A stretch of DNA of 64,000 nt from Athripsodes cinereus (lineage: Eukaryota; Arthropoda; Insecta; Trichoptera; Leptoceridae): assembly GCA_947579605.1 (NCBI GenBank), contig OX388318.1:1054001-1118000 (forward strand). Reading direction: 5' to 3'. The notes beneath the pieces were generated by a model. The model made no database searches, was not told the DNA's origin, and saw only the letters and a list, made by a program, of their open reading frames with translations. Below are positions 10,450 to 22,204 of this stretch, piece by piece; the stretch's first letter is position 1; each line of letters opens with the position of its first letter. The position numbers and the translations under genes were made by a program.

Positions 10450-11185
10450 GGTCATCATCATCATCATCGCCCTCAACGCTCCTCTCGGGAGCACAGGGCA
10501 GAAACCAGCCTCCTCCATTCAGAGCGTCTCTGTGCCAATTGCGTCACCTCTTTCCACGACATTCCTTGCGCTCTGATATCGTTGTCATAGGAACGGTGTA
10601 TTGTGAAAGAGGGACGCCCGGGCCGACGGAACCCCTGCGGACGGAAAAACAGTGCTCTTTTTGGCCAACTATCATTAGGCATTCTCAAAACATGTCCCAG
10701 CCAGGACCATCGTCTCTCCTGTATTACGGAGATTACAGGTCTCTGCTGGGTGCGCCGGCGCACAGCATCATTTGTAACATGTTCATAGCATTTGACATCC
10801 AAAATCCTTCTAAGACACCTGTTTTCAAAGCTTAGTATCTTCCGCTCCTGAGCCTTGGTTAAGTGCCAAGACTCACAGCCATATAGAAGGATTGGGATGA
10901 TGCACGCATTGAACAAGCGACATTTCGTCCTGATGCTGAGTCCAGACGCCTTCCAAACTTTGTTCATGTTATTGAAAGCCCCACTAGCTGCCTCTATGCG
11001 GATTGGTAATTCCGACCGAAGATCACCCTCTGGCGTTATGGTTGCTCCCAGGTACCTGAATTTGCTAACCTGAGATATTTGGGAATTACCAACCATTAGT
11101 GGGGTGTGAGTACTCGTGCATGTACTATTACATATGTACTCCGTTTTACCAGCGTTGATACGAAGGCCAAGGCGCAAGGAATTTT
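10450..11185 (-). pseudogene. LINE reverse transcriptase C-terminal half
   Basis: An open minus-strand frame (11177 to 10473, 234 codons) encodes the end of the RT and the C-terminal domain of a non-LTR retrotransposon. Visible in order: LRINAGKTEYI (thumb-side K/T motif), FRYLGATITPEGD, LFNACIIPILLYGCESW, RRILDVKC, WSWLGHVLRMPNDSWPK, RRPGRPSFT, and a final WRRLVSALC. The catalytic fingers and palm are missing, so the copy is 5' truncated, but this part has no internal stop, suggesting a fairly young insertion. Degraded relatives lie at 20765-21012 and 27600-27725. Confidence 0.88.
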
Positions 11186-11400
11186 CATAAAGAGCATTAT
11201 ACTTAGGTACCTACATGTTAGTTGATTTTGACCCGCAGCCAAAAAAGGTTGCCGACCCTTGATATAAACATTGATTTGCTCCACTGTTTTTCATACAAAT
11301 TTCATAGAAAATTACTATGATGGAAGGAAAATGCAGTTTTTTAGAATTCAACATTAAGAATTTTTCGGCATACTTGGTTAAAAAAAATGTCATTTTCATT

Positions 11401-11553
11401 TTGAGATAGTCTTGGCCTCTTGAACAGGGGGTCCGTGGTTCGATCCAAGATGCCGGCAAACTCCCCTTTCATGACACAAGCTTTTAGCTTACTGTGACAG
11501 TTGTATAAGATTGTATTTGGGTTTATAACAAACCCAGATATATCTTTTTTTTT
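11401..11553 (+). mobile_element. SINE family A, 5'-truncated
   Basis: Begins within the tRNA-like head (GGCCTCTTGAACAGGGGGTC), keeps the B box GGTTCGATCC, and runs through CTCCCCTTTCATGACACAAG and GGTTTATAACAAACCC to a T/A-rich tail. Confidence 0.85.
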
Positions 11554-11841
11554 TAATTTGTTCAATTTTAATGACATGTTACTTATTATAAATGTACCTA
11601 CTTTTTAAAACATTTTTTCTGCAAAACCAATAAATCGCCTAGATCAGAGGAAAATAGAATAAAATAATAAGACATAAAAACAGAATAAATATTTATTAAT
11701 CATGTATACCTACTTAAAGAATATAATAAATATATAGTATATAAAAAATAATAAAAAAAACATATAGACATACAAAAATATGATTAAAATGCCCTGGCCA
11801 GGAATGGAACATGGAACTTTGTGACTTAACAGTATTAGCAT

Positions 11842-12441
11842 TAGTGATGTAACGAATATTCGTATTCGCATATTTCAAAGTATTCGCATTCGTATTCCCA
11901 AAAAAATATGCGAATGTTTTGCGAATATTATTTCGGTAATAAAATATCAGATATTCGGTAAAAGTACCGGATACTTACCCGGTACATTGTAGAAAAACGT
12001 ACTGGAAGAAAATATTCTTTAAGAAAACCGAGGAGTTTTATTTATTTATTTATTTATCACTTGTACACGGCGTGAGCTTTTTACACGTTAAACATATAAC
12101 AAATTAAAAAAAAAAACAATTTGACAGACAATAATAATAAAAATGATAAAAAATCAATTGGTACAAATTTATAAAAATAAACATTAAGATGCAATAAAAA
12201 TAGTAGTAATTTGAACAAAACAACAATAGTAATAGAATAAAACAATTAGATCAATTTATACAGAGATTGGACAAAATTTGATGAATACAAACAATAAAAG
12301 ACAAAATGTAATATTTTAAATTCCTATACCATTTTGAAAATTCGGTGAGGGGGGGGGGGGGATAGAAATTTTAATGATTGAGCAATATTGTAAAAGTCTG
12401 AGCAACTCAATATCCAAAATCACGCATACGTTACATCACTA
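11842..12441. mobile_element. hAT-type element, GAATATTCG subfamily, copy 2
   Basis: The left end is TAGTGATGTAACGAATATTC and the right end is its complement. The 8-bp duplication ATTAGCAT is perfect (11834-11841, 12442-12449). The core contains a G run and TATACCATTTTGAAAATTCGG as in copy 1. A TTTATTTATTTATTTATC tract and A-rich sequence from about 12037 to 12330 look like a nested insertion that makes this copy longer (600 bp). Confidence 0.9.
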
Positions 12442-12449
12442 ATTAGCAT

Positions 12450-12944
12450 GACCTCTGCACCATTCCGGTTGTCAAACAACATTAAGATAATTTCTTAACA
12501 GAGACACTTCATCTAAGCCGATTTGCAAGCGGAACACTTTTCCTGTTTCGTACTAAAGGGAGTTTGGTGGTGTGAGGTGTCCGTTGAGTAACATTATTCC
12601 TAAACAATAATAGTAAAGAAAACAGGAATAACTTCTATTATAACTGATAGATCTAACTAATAGAAATTAGCATTATTCTTACTTTAAGTGTGAATACAAT
12701 TATTCTCAATAACATTACACACAACAGAACTGTGCACTTTTTGACCAAATGCGAGCAAAAATATGCTTTCGTTCGTAGAATTATGGTATATATTCCCATG
12801 AAAAACTTAAGGGGACCATGTGAGATAGAAGAAATAAAGCAACCTGTTATAGTGCTATCCCCTTCTAACAGATTGCCGTTACATAATAAAATCATATAAT
12901 TATAGTAAGTATATAATATAATACAACCACGAATTCAAAAACTA
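12450..12944. other. spacer downstream of the aminotransferase, no gene seen
   Basis: No recognisable repeat or gene. The short open frames on both strands around 12650-12900 overlap each other and show no family resemblance. Confidence 0.4.
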
Positions 12945-13192
12945 GCCCGTGGAGCACCCGGCAAAGAATTAGACGCCCATTCTATTCCATAAGTTTGCAA
13001 GTGTCCTGTAAAAGGCAGGTGTTCGAAACAATAAACACATTTTACATATTAAATTTAGTGATGAATTTTGCAATCCTAATATCTAAAAATTTTGTTGGCA
13101 GGAAGAGGACAGCTTGCATGTTTATTACATGTGGATAGTCCACTGGCTACCCCACTTTTGGGATATACCAAGATGGAATAGTAGTAGTAGTA
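12945..13192 (+). repeat. DR dispersed repeat, near full length
   Basis: Good reference copy of about 248 bp. It starts CCCGTGGAGCACCCGGCAAAG, then GTGTCCTGTAAAAGGCAGGT, AATAAACACATTTTACATAT, GGCAGGAAGAGGACAGCTTG, CATGTTTATTACATG, TGGCTACCCCACTTTTGGGA, and ends AATAGTAGTAGTAGTA. There is no tRNA-like head or coding frame. The simple-repeat GTA end suggests a retroposed tail or a target preference. Confidence 0.85.
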
Positions 13193-13282
13193 TTGAGTAG
13201 ATGAAAAATAAGGTTTTTCATTCAGTCAGGATCCATTTTAACTCAAAAATGAGTACGGCTCGAAAAAATATTTCTTTACCAT

Positions 13283-13288
13283 TTTATT
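13283..13288 (-). terminator. polyadenylation signal of the aminotransferase gene
   Basis: AATAAA on the minus strand, 6 to 11 nt past the stop codon. It implies a very short 3' untranslated region if used. Confidence 0.45.
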
Positions 13289-13293
13289 TGTTA

Positions 13294-13623
13294 TCATAAT
13301 TCTTGCTTCTCAAGATATGTCTTTAAATTCGTTCCTAAAACTTTGGCAGCTGTTTTTAGAGTATCTTCATTATGGAAACCAATGGACAGTCTTATGGCTT
13401 TAAATGCTTCATCGTTAGAAGATTCTTCCAAATCTGTATACGGTAGGAATCTCAATGCTGGTACAGCTCCGATTCCTACACCATTCTCTTTGCACCAAGC
13501 CAGGAAGTCTGTTCCGCTCACTGGTAACTCCAGCCAAAGAAAATATCCTCCTAAAGGAACTTGGAAACTACAACTTGGAGGAAGATTTTCATTCAAACTC
13601 TGACATAGTGCAGACATCCTTTT
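13294..13623 (-). CDS. aminotransferase exon 7 (last)
   Basis: Acceptor ATTACAG, phase 0, 109 codons plus TAA. Encodes the C-terminal small domain with PLGGYFLWLELP and IRLSIGF. Confidence 0.93.
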   Translation of the reverse strand, partial: KRMSALCQSLNENLPPSCSFQVPLGGYFLWLELPVSGTDFLAWCKENGVGIGAVPALRFLPYTDLEESSNDEAFKAIRLSIGFHNEDTLKTAAKVLGTNLKTYLEKQEL

Positions 13624-16600
13624 CTGTAATAATTAAAATTAATAATCACTAAAAAAAAAAGAAAGCAGAAATTGAAAGGGGAGACCTGTGTTTAAATACA
13701 GACTCAAAGTGGCTGAAGAAGTAGAGAATTTATTATATTATAAATCTGTAAAGAGGAAAAGTTGCTAGAGAGGGAACAGTGAACTTCGACTCAGTGTCAG
13801 CATTGGCAATGGAAAACTTGGACATTTTCATTTATTTATTTTCCATTAATTCAAACACAACAGCACATAATACGTAACTTAAATCACAATAACAAAAAAA
13901 AATAAGGCCAATTACAGTGTTTATACATATACGACTTAATTGTTGAAGAAGGATGAAAGTGAAATAAATGCAATGGCTAAGATGAATGGTTGGTAAAATG
14001 TTGCATGATAGAGTGAAGAATGCGAATATTAAGAGAATGAACGGATGCAAGAGGAGTGTTGTGGATAGAATGTGTGGTACATTGGTTTGGACATGTGGAC
14101 CGAATAGATGATGACAGGATGACAAAGAGGATGTATCTGAAAGAGGGGGTGTGAAAAACGCGGACATCTGGGAACTATGTGGCTTAGTGACTTAGATCAA
14201 TTCTCAATGATGACCGTGTGTTGAGTGAGAGAAATCAGTATGGGTGTATGAGAAATTGAGTGAATGTGGAAGAAGTGAAAAAATATCTAGGGGTAAAGCA
14301 GTGTGGCAAACATTGATGTTTCAATGTATTGTATTTTATGCGGTGGTGTGATTTCATTACCCGCTCAAAGCTGGGAGTATTCCAATAGATAGTTTTGCCA
14401 GCCAATAGGATAGCAATATTTGTATGAACATTTATTTATTAGAAATAAATAATAGCAACTCACTGAATAGATGTCTCTGTACCACTCGAGATGTCTGTCA
14501 GCTAGTCCCAGTTCCAGGATGCTCTGCATCAGTCCATACATCACATTGTTCAGAGAACCACCACTCTGGAGAATGCCACTGAGGAGCAGAATAATATGAC
14601 CATCACTATCCACTCTCCAAGAGCAAAAAAACTTTCCTTTAAGAAGCATGGACATGGATGTTGCTTTTAATGTAGGTATTAAATTATTTAATTTCATGAA
14701 AACTCCCTGGAGACTCCGGCAAAGAATTGGTCTTGCGAAGTTTTTTAGTAACATGTAGTAATCACAAATACAAATAAATCTTTTCTAAAAACATACTCAC
14801 GATCTTCTGAACCTTTGCACCAGCATTGGAGACATTTCCATCCACCCAACCCTGACTCCTGGGGCCAAGATCTTGCTGAAAGATCCATTTGATATGACAT
14901 GACCTTTTCCCACTTCTTCCTGACCGGCAGCAGCAGTAGAACTGTTTTGCAGTTGTTTCTCAAAAGAATACAATCTCGCTGGTGGCTCATCTTTGAAGTA
15001 CAGGAGATTATAGACATCGTCGCAAATTACCAACATGTCCAGATCCTTGGCTATCCTTACCAATTCTCGACAGCTTTCTAAAAAGGGAAATCGACACAAT
15101 GAAATCAATATTGTATTAATAAAATTACTACTACTACTATACAAACATGGCATATCTCACAAGTGGGGTAGTCAGCGAACCAGTTGCAAGTAATAAACAT
15201 GCAGACTGTTCTCTCCGTGCTTAAAAAAACAAGACATTTAGGATGGGCTTCATAATTGGATAATTTCAAAACAAGCATACCGTGGAGTCTCCCGGTAATC
15301 ATTAAACTAGCTGTTATTTGTAATGAATATAAAAATAAGGTGTTTCGGATGGGTTACATGCTACATCATTATCATTCTGATAAAAAGTATGCCCTTCAAT
15401 TTTCTTCCGATGTTTATAATCAACTAGTTTTATAATGTCATCTAATAATACATAACAACATTGACAGTGGAAGTTTGAGTAATACAATATCATATTGTTT
15501 CCATTAGGTAATCAAGCGTATATAGTCTCGTTTATACGTAACAAGTGATGAATGATTTACGTCATCATCATGTCCGCAGCACTCCTCAACACGACAGACA
15601 ACATTGGGATCCATATTTGGAGAGACAAGTGAACATTTGGTGTTTTGTTTTTGGATAATTTCAGTCATTTATCTTAAACACGCAATAAAGTATTAAGGGA
15701 ACTAGTGTGAAAGAAAAATTTAATAAGATTTCAAATATTTATTCTATTTATTTAATTCTTTGTAAGGTAGACAAAGAAGACTGTGAATAAAATGACTTGT
15801 ATATTCTTTGCTTCCTTCATACTCATATTATTTGCTACAAAAGGTTATACAGTATTACCTATTATGAAAATATATACTGACGATTATAGTTGCATTTATG
15901 ATTATTATTATATTTCACTGTGTACCATTACAAGATATTGTAAAAGTGCTCAGATGGCAACATGGGGTTCGAATCTCCCAGGTGCAAAAAGTAATAGGTA
16001 AATTCATAATTGTGATCCATGAAATTCAAATATGTAGAGGAATAAATAATTACTTAAGTAAAATCTGTACCCCTCCCCCAGCTCATATCTGTGTGCCTCA
16101 TGATATCTTGTATAATAAAAAAACTATGATTAACAGCATGCATTTTCGTACTGGGAACTCTTGGATAACTTACTGTAGAAATCGACCATACTCTCTTGGG
16201 AATGTAGAAAGTCTCTTCAATACAGAATCTGAGTGATATTTTCTGTTAATTATATAATACAGTTTTCAGAAACTTCTGCTCTCATCATCAGGCTAGCATA
16301 GGCTAGGTTTTACACAATGTAACATTGGAAGAAGTGAGAAATGTCTAATTGGTTTTGTCACTTGCACATTGTGTCCAACTTCAGTTAATAATAATAATAA
16401 CTAGACAACTTTTTTAAGATGCACCATTTTGTGGAATAACCACTGCAAGGGCCCATTCAAGAATCAAAACACATCCTGAACAAAAGGGTTTTTAACCTCG
16501 CCTTGAACACCTCTACACTCTACAGAGTCCACAAATCATAGGGAATCAGTTAAACGTAAAAAAATAGTAAACACTCTAAATATTAATTAATGTATTAAAT

Positions 16601-19600
16601 ATTATGTGGTAACTATGTTACCAGACAACTTTGCAATGCAAGTTGTACATCCAGCATAGATTATATATTATATAATGTGTGTATGCAAAGCAGAGGAAAT
16701 GTGGGTGTAAGGTGGCACAAGGTTTTACACAAACCACAGTCAGTACATCAAATGACTGTTTGGGGCACGTACCAAATGGACACCCACACAACAGTCATAC
16801 AGACAAAGCAGCATAACATTGTGTATATTACACTTAGTGAGTAAATCTGTTTGTAATATAAATAATATTAATATGTGGTTATATAATGTGTATCCAAAAT
16901 TGCATGTCAGTCAAAAAAAAACATCAAATAATTTCTTTAAATTATAAAATTTGGGGGGCATCTAATTACAGTTTCCCTGACAATTTCTTTTAAAGATTTG
17001 ATGAAAATTTTACACTCTTATTAAGTTTTTGCCTAATAACTGAACTGCTTCAAAGCATTTAATAGAATTTATTATATAATAGTTATTCCGTGAAGCACCC
17101 ACCAAAGAATTGGTCTTCCACTCTTTTTTGTAAGTTTTTGAATGTCTTGTAAAAAGCGGGTGTTCAAAATAATAAAGACATATTACAGCTTAAATTCAGC
17201 AATGAGCTTTGCCACCCATCATGAATGTCTTAATTTACCTACAAATTAACAACAAGCATTTTTTATTTTTTTACTTAATTCAGAGTCATACACTTTATTC
17301 AACATTACACAATTTACATTATAATATAACATGTATAGACAAATCAAACAGATCGAATTAGTCCCAAACTAAGATATGAATTTTATATTATGGGTACTAA
17401 CACAATGATACACATATATAAAATGCACTTAACACATACACAAATATGTAACACCCAGACCCAGCACAATTTCAAATAGGTTATTCTTCATTTTGTCTTG
17501 GCCTGGAATCTAACCCAGAGAGATACCTGCTCGCCACACCGGCTAGTAAATATTCTACAATTAACTAATACGATAGTTTAAAACTATCTTCTACAATTAT
17601 AAATAAGGGTATGATTTTAGAAACAGTACTCAATTTTGGGTATACCACGTATAATAATTATCACATTACACATTATACCTACGCATAATATATTTTTTCT
17701 GTATTTGCATACTAAATTAAGTATATATTTAACCGAGCATTCATTAAAATTCATTGTTGCTATGCCAAATGTCTGAATAAGTTTGTTAAACAATATAACA
17801 ATAATCTTATATAACATATTTGATTGTTATAGATACAGAGGATGGAATACCAAAGAACCCTACCTTTTTATTTCTTTCCTTTAAATTCAGATGATTTCTC
17901 GTAAAAACACAATGCTCTCTCTTACTCAACACGTCATGCTACTATTACTATACCATCACGGTATATCCCACAAGTGGGATAGCCAGCAGACCAACTGCTA
18001 GTAGCAAAAATGTAAATTTCTCAGACATCCCCTTAACACATCATGTCTATGCTTAAAATTTTGTTGTATTTATTTTGTTATATGTCTACATTCAGTGATA
18101 AATATTACATCAATAAAATCTCATCACACAACTTCTTTGCGGCATAGACTAAAAAGATTGTAATACTATTTTCTTCTAACATTTATGCATGCCCTACTGT
18201 TCATCATTCTCAACATTTTTCCATTATATAGGATCTGACCCTCTAGACATATCGCACTTGGCGATCGACTACAAACAAATTTTCGACAATAACCGCAACA
18301 ATAACGCATAATTACACGGTACATTGTAGGTAGATTGTCGAAAAGTTCACCAGTAGTCGATCGCAAAGTACGCTTTGTCTACGGCCCATCGTCTAACTCT
18401 GTTCACATAATTCATTCTCTCTACATACCCAAACATTGCAACATTAATCCCTCTCACACCATTTACAATTTCAGATGTTAAGTAAATCAAAGTTAGTGTT
18501 TCTGAGTATTCAATTATACAAAACATATAAAATAAAGAAAATCAATTTTAAATCTGTGTTTTTAAGAGGAATATTAAAAGGAAAAACATGAAGCTAAGAA
18601 AAAAATAATAATTGAAAGACTGTTTAATGCTTAAATGTGTAAAATAGCAGCATCTATAATAAAACAAACAAAAATATCCAATGCTACAATGATGCTTAAG
18701 AATTTCACTAAGTAATGTACAAAAAGCTTTTAGGAAATCTCACCAGGTGGCAGTAGTCTGCTAGTCGGGTTCTGGAAAGTTGGTATCGTGTAGAACATGG
18801 CCCAGAAGGGTTTGTCTTCTGAAATATTCCAGAATGTCTTCTCCTTCTTTATTTTTCTCACTATTTCTTCCAGTTTCGTCACGTCCACTCCATTCTTTGT
18901 CATTGGAACTAAAATAAAAATATTTTATGAATTATTCTCAATGAAATTTATGTGGCAGAAACTCTATTCTTAGGTACTATCAATTTTTTAGTCCACAAAA
19001 GTTTTAAAGTGTCTTGTAGAAGACAGGTAGGTGATTGTGAATTATATCTTTGCGACACGGGCGGGCATACCCAGCATTTTCTCTGGAGGCGTAAGGCAGA
19101 AGTTTAGCAAAAATATTTAGATAAGATACCTACCTTTTACAATTCTGTGCCCTGGGAACTCCTTGAGGAGGCTGAGTGCTATCATATAGGTGTACTCTTC
19201 CACAAATATTACGGCGTCAGGAGACAGGAGAATACTCACAGTCAGATGCAAGCCGTGTGTGGCTCCACACGTCAGAATCAAGTCACTTCTGGAATATTAT
19301 TATTATTTTTATCATTCTGTTTAAAATCAGTCGTATTTAAATAAACAAAGTCAACATACATACGTATTTGATATAACGATAAGATCAATTAAATTTAATA
19401 AAAACTCTACCTGTTCACGGTGGATTTATAATTCTTAGTGAGGAACTGAGCCAGAGCCTCTCGAAATCCCCACAAACCTGCCGTGGGACCATATTGGAAC
19501 AAATAGTAGTTGTCACTTCTTTCAGATTTCTAAAAAATGTATTTTTGGTTGATATTCAAACAATGCAATTCACACTTTCATATCTTGATTATTGATGTAA

Positions 19601-20150
19601 GTTTCTAGATAATGTTAACAGAAATATTAATAAAAAAGGAGACAGACATCTGAGAATACAGTGCATGATTTGCGAAACACATTTAAGACAAATTTATTGT
19701 GAACAATAACACCATCAGTCAAATATAAGTTAAAAAATTACGAAGGTTTTAACTTATTATAGAACAAAAATGAAGAATTCTTGCACATCCTGGAGAAAAA
19801 AAGTTTGCTTAGAAGTTTTAACTTAAAATTAAAAAAATAATATTTTCCGAATAGCTGAATAATGTGTGACATTGTTGGACTGATTCAAAATGAACAGAAA
19901 TAAAAATAATAAAAAACATAAGTAACTGCCTTACCATTCTATGCTCGGTAGCTTGATTGAAAATGTCGGGCAACTTGGCAAGAAGATCAGGTCCTGGACA
20001 TCCTGCAGCTAAATTAATAGTAGACTTGTCATAGACATCCAGGGCAGCCGATTCTTCAAACAGATGGCGGAGAACCGGGGCTTCAAAGTCTTCAAACGAC
20101 TGAGTAAATAGAGCCTTTACATTTGTGGAAGATTTCTGTATTTCTGTCAT
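13294..20150 (-). CDS. PLP-dependent class I/II aminotransferase, 7 exons, 458 aa
   Basis: Joining 20150-19935, 19529-19411, 19288-19134, 18908-18744, 15077-14801, 14578-14464 and 13623-13294 gives one frame with GT-AG introns and matching phases. The product is a fold-type I aminotransferase. Seen: the N-terminal SINLAAGCPGPDLLAKLPDI-like strand, YGPTAGLWGFREALA, LTCGATHGLHLTVSILL (cofactor phosphate loop), a QNPTS motif, ICDDVYNLL (Asp239/Tyr241 region, cofactor binding), SNGSFSKILAPGVRVGW with Lys287 as the Schiff-base lysine, ILQSGGSLNN, PLGGYFLWLEL and IRLSIGF with Arg427 as the likely carboxylate-binding arginine. Length and motifs fit the 2-aminoadipate / aromatic (kynurenine-type) aminotransferase group, closest in style to the yeast YER152C type. 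No targeting peptide is obvious, so probably cytosolic (inference). QNPTS replaces the usual QNPTG. The start is the first in-frame ATG (context CAAAAATGA); a possible 5' untranslated exon begins after the acceptor near 20267. The substrate cannot be read from sequence. Confidence 0.93.
13945..14315 (+). mobile_element. LINE 3'-terminal fragment in aminotransferase intron 6
   Basis: Matches the LINE tail family at 39186-39425 and 55435-55872: GAGTGTTGTGGATAGAATG, TTTGGACATGTGGACCGAAT (WFGHVDR-like), GTGTTGAGTGAGAGAAATCA and a final GTGGCAAACATT. Stops interrupt it. It lies opposite to the host gene. Confidence 0.7.
14464..14578 (-). CDS. aminotransferase exon 6
   Basis: Acceptor CTCCTCAG, donor GTGAGT, ends phase 0. 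Encodes GILQSGGSLNNVMYGLMQSI. Confidence 0.9.
14801..15077 (-). CDS. aminotransferase exon 5
   Basis: Acceptor CTTTTTAG, donor GTGAGT, ends phase 2. Encodes the cofactor-binding ICDDVYNLLYF segment and the catalytic lysine in SNGSFSKILAPG. The intron before it is 3.7 kb and carries repeats. Confidence 0.93.
15124..15258 (-). repeat. DR dispersed repeat, 3' half, in intron 4
   Basis: The minus-orientation copy begins with its simple tail (TACTACTACTACTATAC on the plus strand), then CATATCTCACAAGTGGGGTA and ATTTAGGATGGGCTTCA. Confidence 0.8.
16255..16296 (-). mobile_element. Penelope-like element 3'-end fragment
   Basis: Minus strand GATGATGAGAGCAGAAGTTT resembles the 3' terminus of the Penelope-like copies at 49400-49580 and 51420-51480. 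Confidence 0.45.
17085..17240 (+). repeat. DR dispersed repeat, 5' part, in intron 4
   Basis: Starts TTCCGTGAAGCACCCACCAAA, continues GTCTTGTAAAAAGCGGGTGT and AATTCAGCAATGAGCTTTGC, then stops before the GTA-tailed end. Confidence 0.8.
17342..17547 (-). mobile_element. SINE family B (tRNA-derived), copy in intron 4
   Basis: Minus strand begins GCCGGTGTGGCGAGCAGGTA (A box region), then a degraded B box, and ends in GGGACTAATTCGATCTG-like sequence shared with 28710-28925 and 61591-61836. Confidence 0.8.
17941..18015 (-). repeat. DR dispersed repeat, 3' end only
   Basis: Contains ACCATCACGGTATATCCCAC, AAGTGGGATAGCCAGCAGAC and the simple ACTATTACTATACC end. Confidence 0.75.
18238..18388. mobile_element. 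short TIR element (MITE), copy 1
   Basis: Inverted ends of the type TAGACANANCGCACTTGGCG and GATCGACTAC surround about 150 bp. The same unit recurs, with an insertion, at 50823-51099. Shared interior: CAATAACCGCAACAATAACG and GTAGGTAGATTGTCGAAAAG. A flanking duplication is not clear. Confidence 0.75.
18385..18470 (-). mobile_element. LINE fragment in aminotransferase intron 4
   Basis: Minus strand TTTGGGTATGTAGAGAGAAT matches the FGHVERM-coding part of the LINE family at 13945-14315; the rest is degraded. Confidence 0.4.
18744..18908 (-). CDS. aminotransferase exon 4
   Basis: Acceptor ATTTTAG, donor GTGAGA, ends phase 1. Encodes FYTIPTFQNPTSRLLPP, the conserved P..QNPTG region with Ser in place of Gly. 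Confidence 0.92.
19134..19288 (-). CDS. aminotransferase exon 3
   Basis: Acceptor ATTCCAG, donor GTAGGT, ends phase 1. Encodes LTCGATHGLHLTVSILL and VFVEEYTY-like residues (VIFVEEYTYMIAL). Confidence 0.92.
19411..19529 (-). CDS. aminotransferase exon 2
   Basis: Acceptor TTTTTTAG, donor GTAGAG, ends phase 2. Encodes the YGPTAGLWGFREALAQFL motif. Confidence 0.92.
19935..20150 (-). CDS. aminotransferase exon 1
   Basis: 72 codons from the ATG; ends in codon ATG followed by donor GTAAGG, phase 0. Encodes the N-terminal arm through LPDIFNQATEHRM. Confidence 0.9.
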
Positions 20151-20764
20151 TTTTGAATAACGCTTACTTGAATACAATTTTTGACAATTATTATTATGAA
20201 TCAATTCTTTATCATTCACTGTGCGTATGTGTTTCCTCCTTTCTGGTATTACACTGAATGTGTTATCTGAAGGAAAACATATCTAATTACTACGATGACA
20301 CAAATAACTTAAAGCGTTTATGTCATACTCGAGTGTTTCATGTCGAGATAAATTACTTATATTTATTAACAATTTAATATTAGGTTTATATTGTGTACAG
20401 ATTACTTATTTATCAACCTGTGAAGTACCGTTTGTGTTTAGGTCAATGGGTTTACCACTATTACCAATAATTGGAATATTTATAAACAATTACATCATTA
20501 AGGAAAACCTTATTACAACTTCTACTATACCATAACTGCATATCACACAAGTGGAGTATCCATTGAACTTACTGTAAATCATGTAGATTCTGTTCTCTGA
20601 TCTCTACGAAGATAATTTAAAGTAAATTGTGTCACTTTCTCTCACGACGATGAAATTTATAAATAAATGTTTTTATCTACTAGGTATATGTTTTTTTAGA
20701 GAGACAAAAGCTGGAATTCTATCACCTGAATACTGACTCGTTGAATTTTCTCACGAAATTACTA

Positions 20765-21012
20765 GTGTTCTGATGTTCTTGTCATAGGAAAGGTGTATCG
20801 TGAAAGAGAGACTTCAGGGTCGTTGAAACCCTTGTGGATGAAACAACAGTGCATTTTTAAGCCATATATCAATGGATATTCTCAAAACATGACCCAACCA
20901 GAATTACTGTTTCTCTTGTATTAAAGAGACTAGAGATCTTTGTCATGTGCGTCAGTGAAGAGTATAACTTGTGACATGTTCATACTACTAAAATTCTAAT
21001 GAAGGATATTAT
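20765..21012 (-). pseudogene. degraded LINE RT fragment
   Basis: Base-by-base similar to 10560-10815 of the LINE at 10450-11185. Shared blocks: GTCATAGGAA.GGTGTAT.GTGAAAGAG, ATTCTCAAAACATG and TTGTGACATGTTCATA-like sequence. Stops and indels remove the frame. Confidence 0.75.
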
Positions 21013-21014
21013 TA

Positions 21015-22200
21015 TCTGAAAAACCTTACCCTTCATTGACACCATAACGGCTTTTGGCCAAGGTGATTTCAGCAGGAAAATAAAACAAAACAAAAGCCAC
21101 AAATGAAATGAAACTATCAAAAAGAAACAACAGAATCAAAGGAGCCGTTATCCTGGTGATGAAGTCATTTTATTTTATGTTGTAAAAACCAACACGAAAA
21201 TTCAATTCATTAAATAGTTCTATAACCGACAGGAGAATCTGGACATGGATATATATATATATACAATTTGTAATGCGCCGTTTACTCATAACATGACCTC
21301 AAGGACGCCATATACCGCATCCATCACCCGAAACTCCCAGTAAAATAATTTTCATTATCAAGAAATATCTTGAGAAATATTAACAAGTTAATGTTATGAA
21401 ATGGACAACGTAAGGTTAATATGAAATCTCAAGATAAACATTACTTTATCTAAAATCGCAAGCGTCTATTAAGATGTTAAATAAGGTTATCATATTTACA
21501 ACGAATTGCCAGCTTATTTTATGATAACATCGCAGAAGAGTGATGTGACGTGTTATTCAATAGTTATATATACCAAAATAATAGCTGAAAGATGTTTTTA
21601 CACAGATATATCATCATGAACATATTGTAGAATAAACCATGTCAACCTATATTCCACAAGTTGCAACAACGAAATTATTAAATTTTAGATCTCAAAACAC
21701 ATATACAAATACCCGTTTTTACATTATTACAATTAAAATATTGATGTTTCTACTTACAGAAAGAATATTTCTTGTGTTTAAAGTTTTTCAAGTCAAGAAA
21801 TAAACGAAAAGTTTTCGTTGTAAAAATCATAGCATTATAATTATATTTTCACAAAATAGACACTCTTTACCAGCATTTACATGTCTCCTTTTATTTTTAC
21901 TATGCTTACATCAAATCGATATGGTCTATAGACTGAATTAATGTATTCCACAATAACCGTGAATTATTTATTTTGTTTTTGAGGTTACTTTTTGTATGAC
22001 AGACAGCTGACGAGAACGTTTTGTTGTCAAACAAATGTCATAACGCCCGATTTCACGAAATAAACTTAAATGAAAATCTAATGTTCGAGGTTGTACTTAG
22101 CTAAAATAAAGTAAAACCATGTTTATGGAAGATGTGTACGAGTATTTTGATAATTATTATTCATTTTTTTTAAATGTAAAATTCTTACTGAGTGAGAAAA
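21015..22200. other. intergenic, no gene seen
   Basis: AT-rich, with a short (TA)n at 21248-21262. A stretch near 21045-21110 (CGGCTTTTGGCCAAGGTGAT) resembles 22990-23030 and 57540-57580, so an unnamed repeat is likely. Confidence 0.4.
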
Positions 22201-22204
22201 CTTA

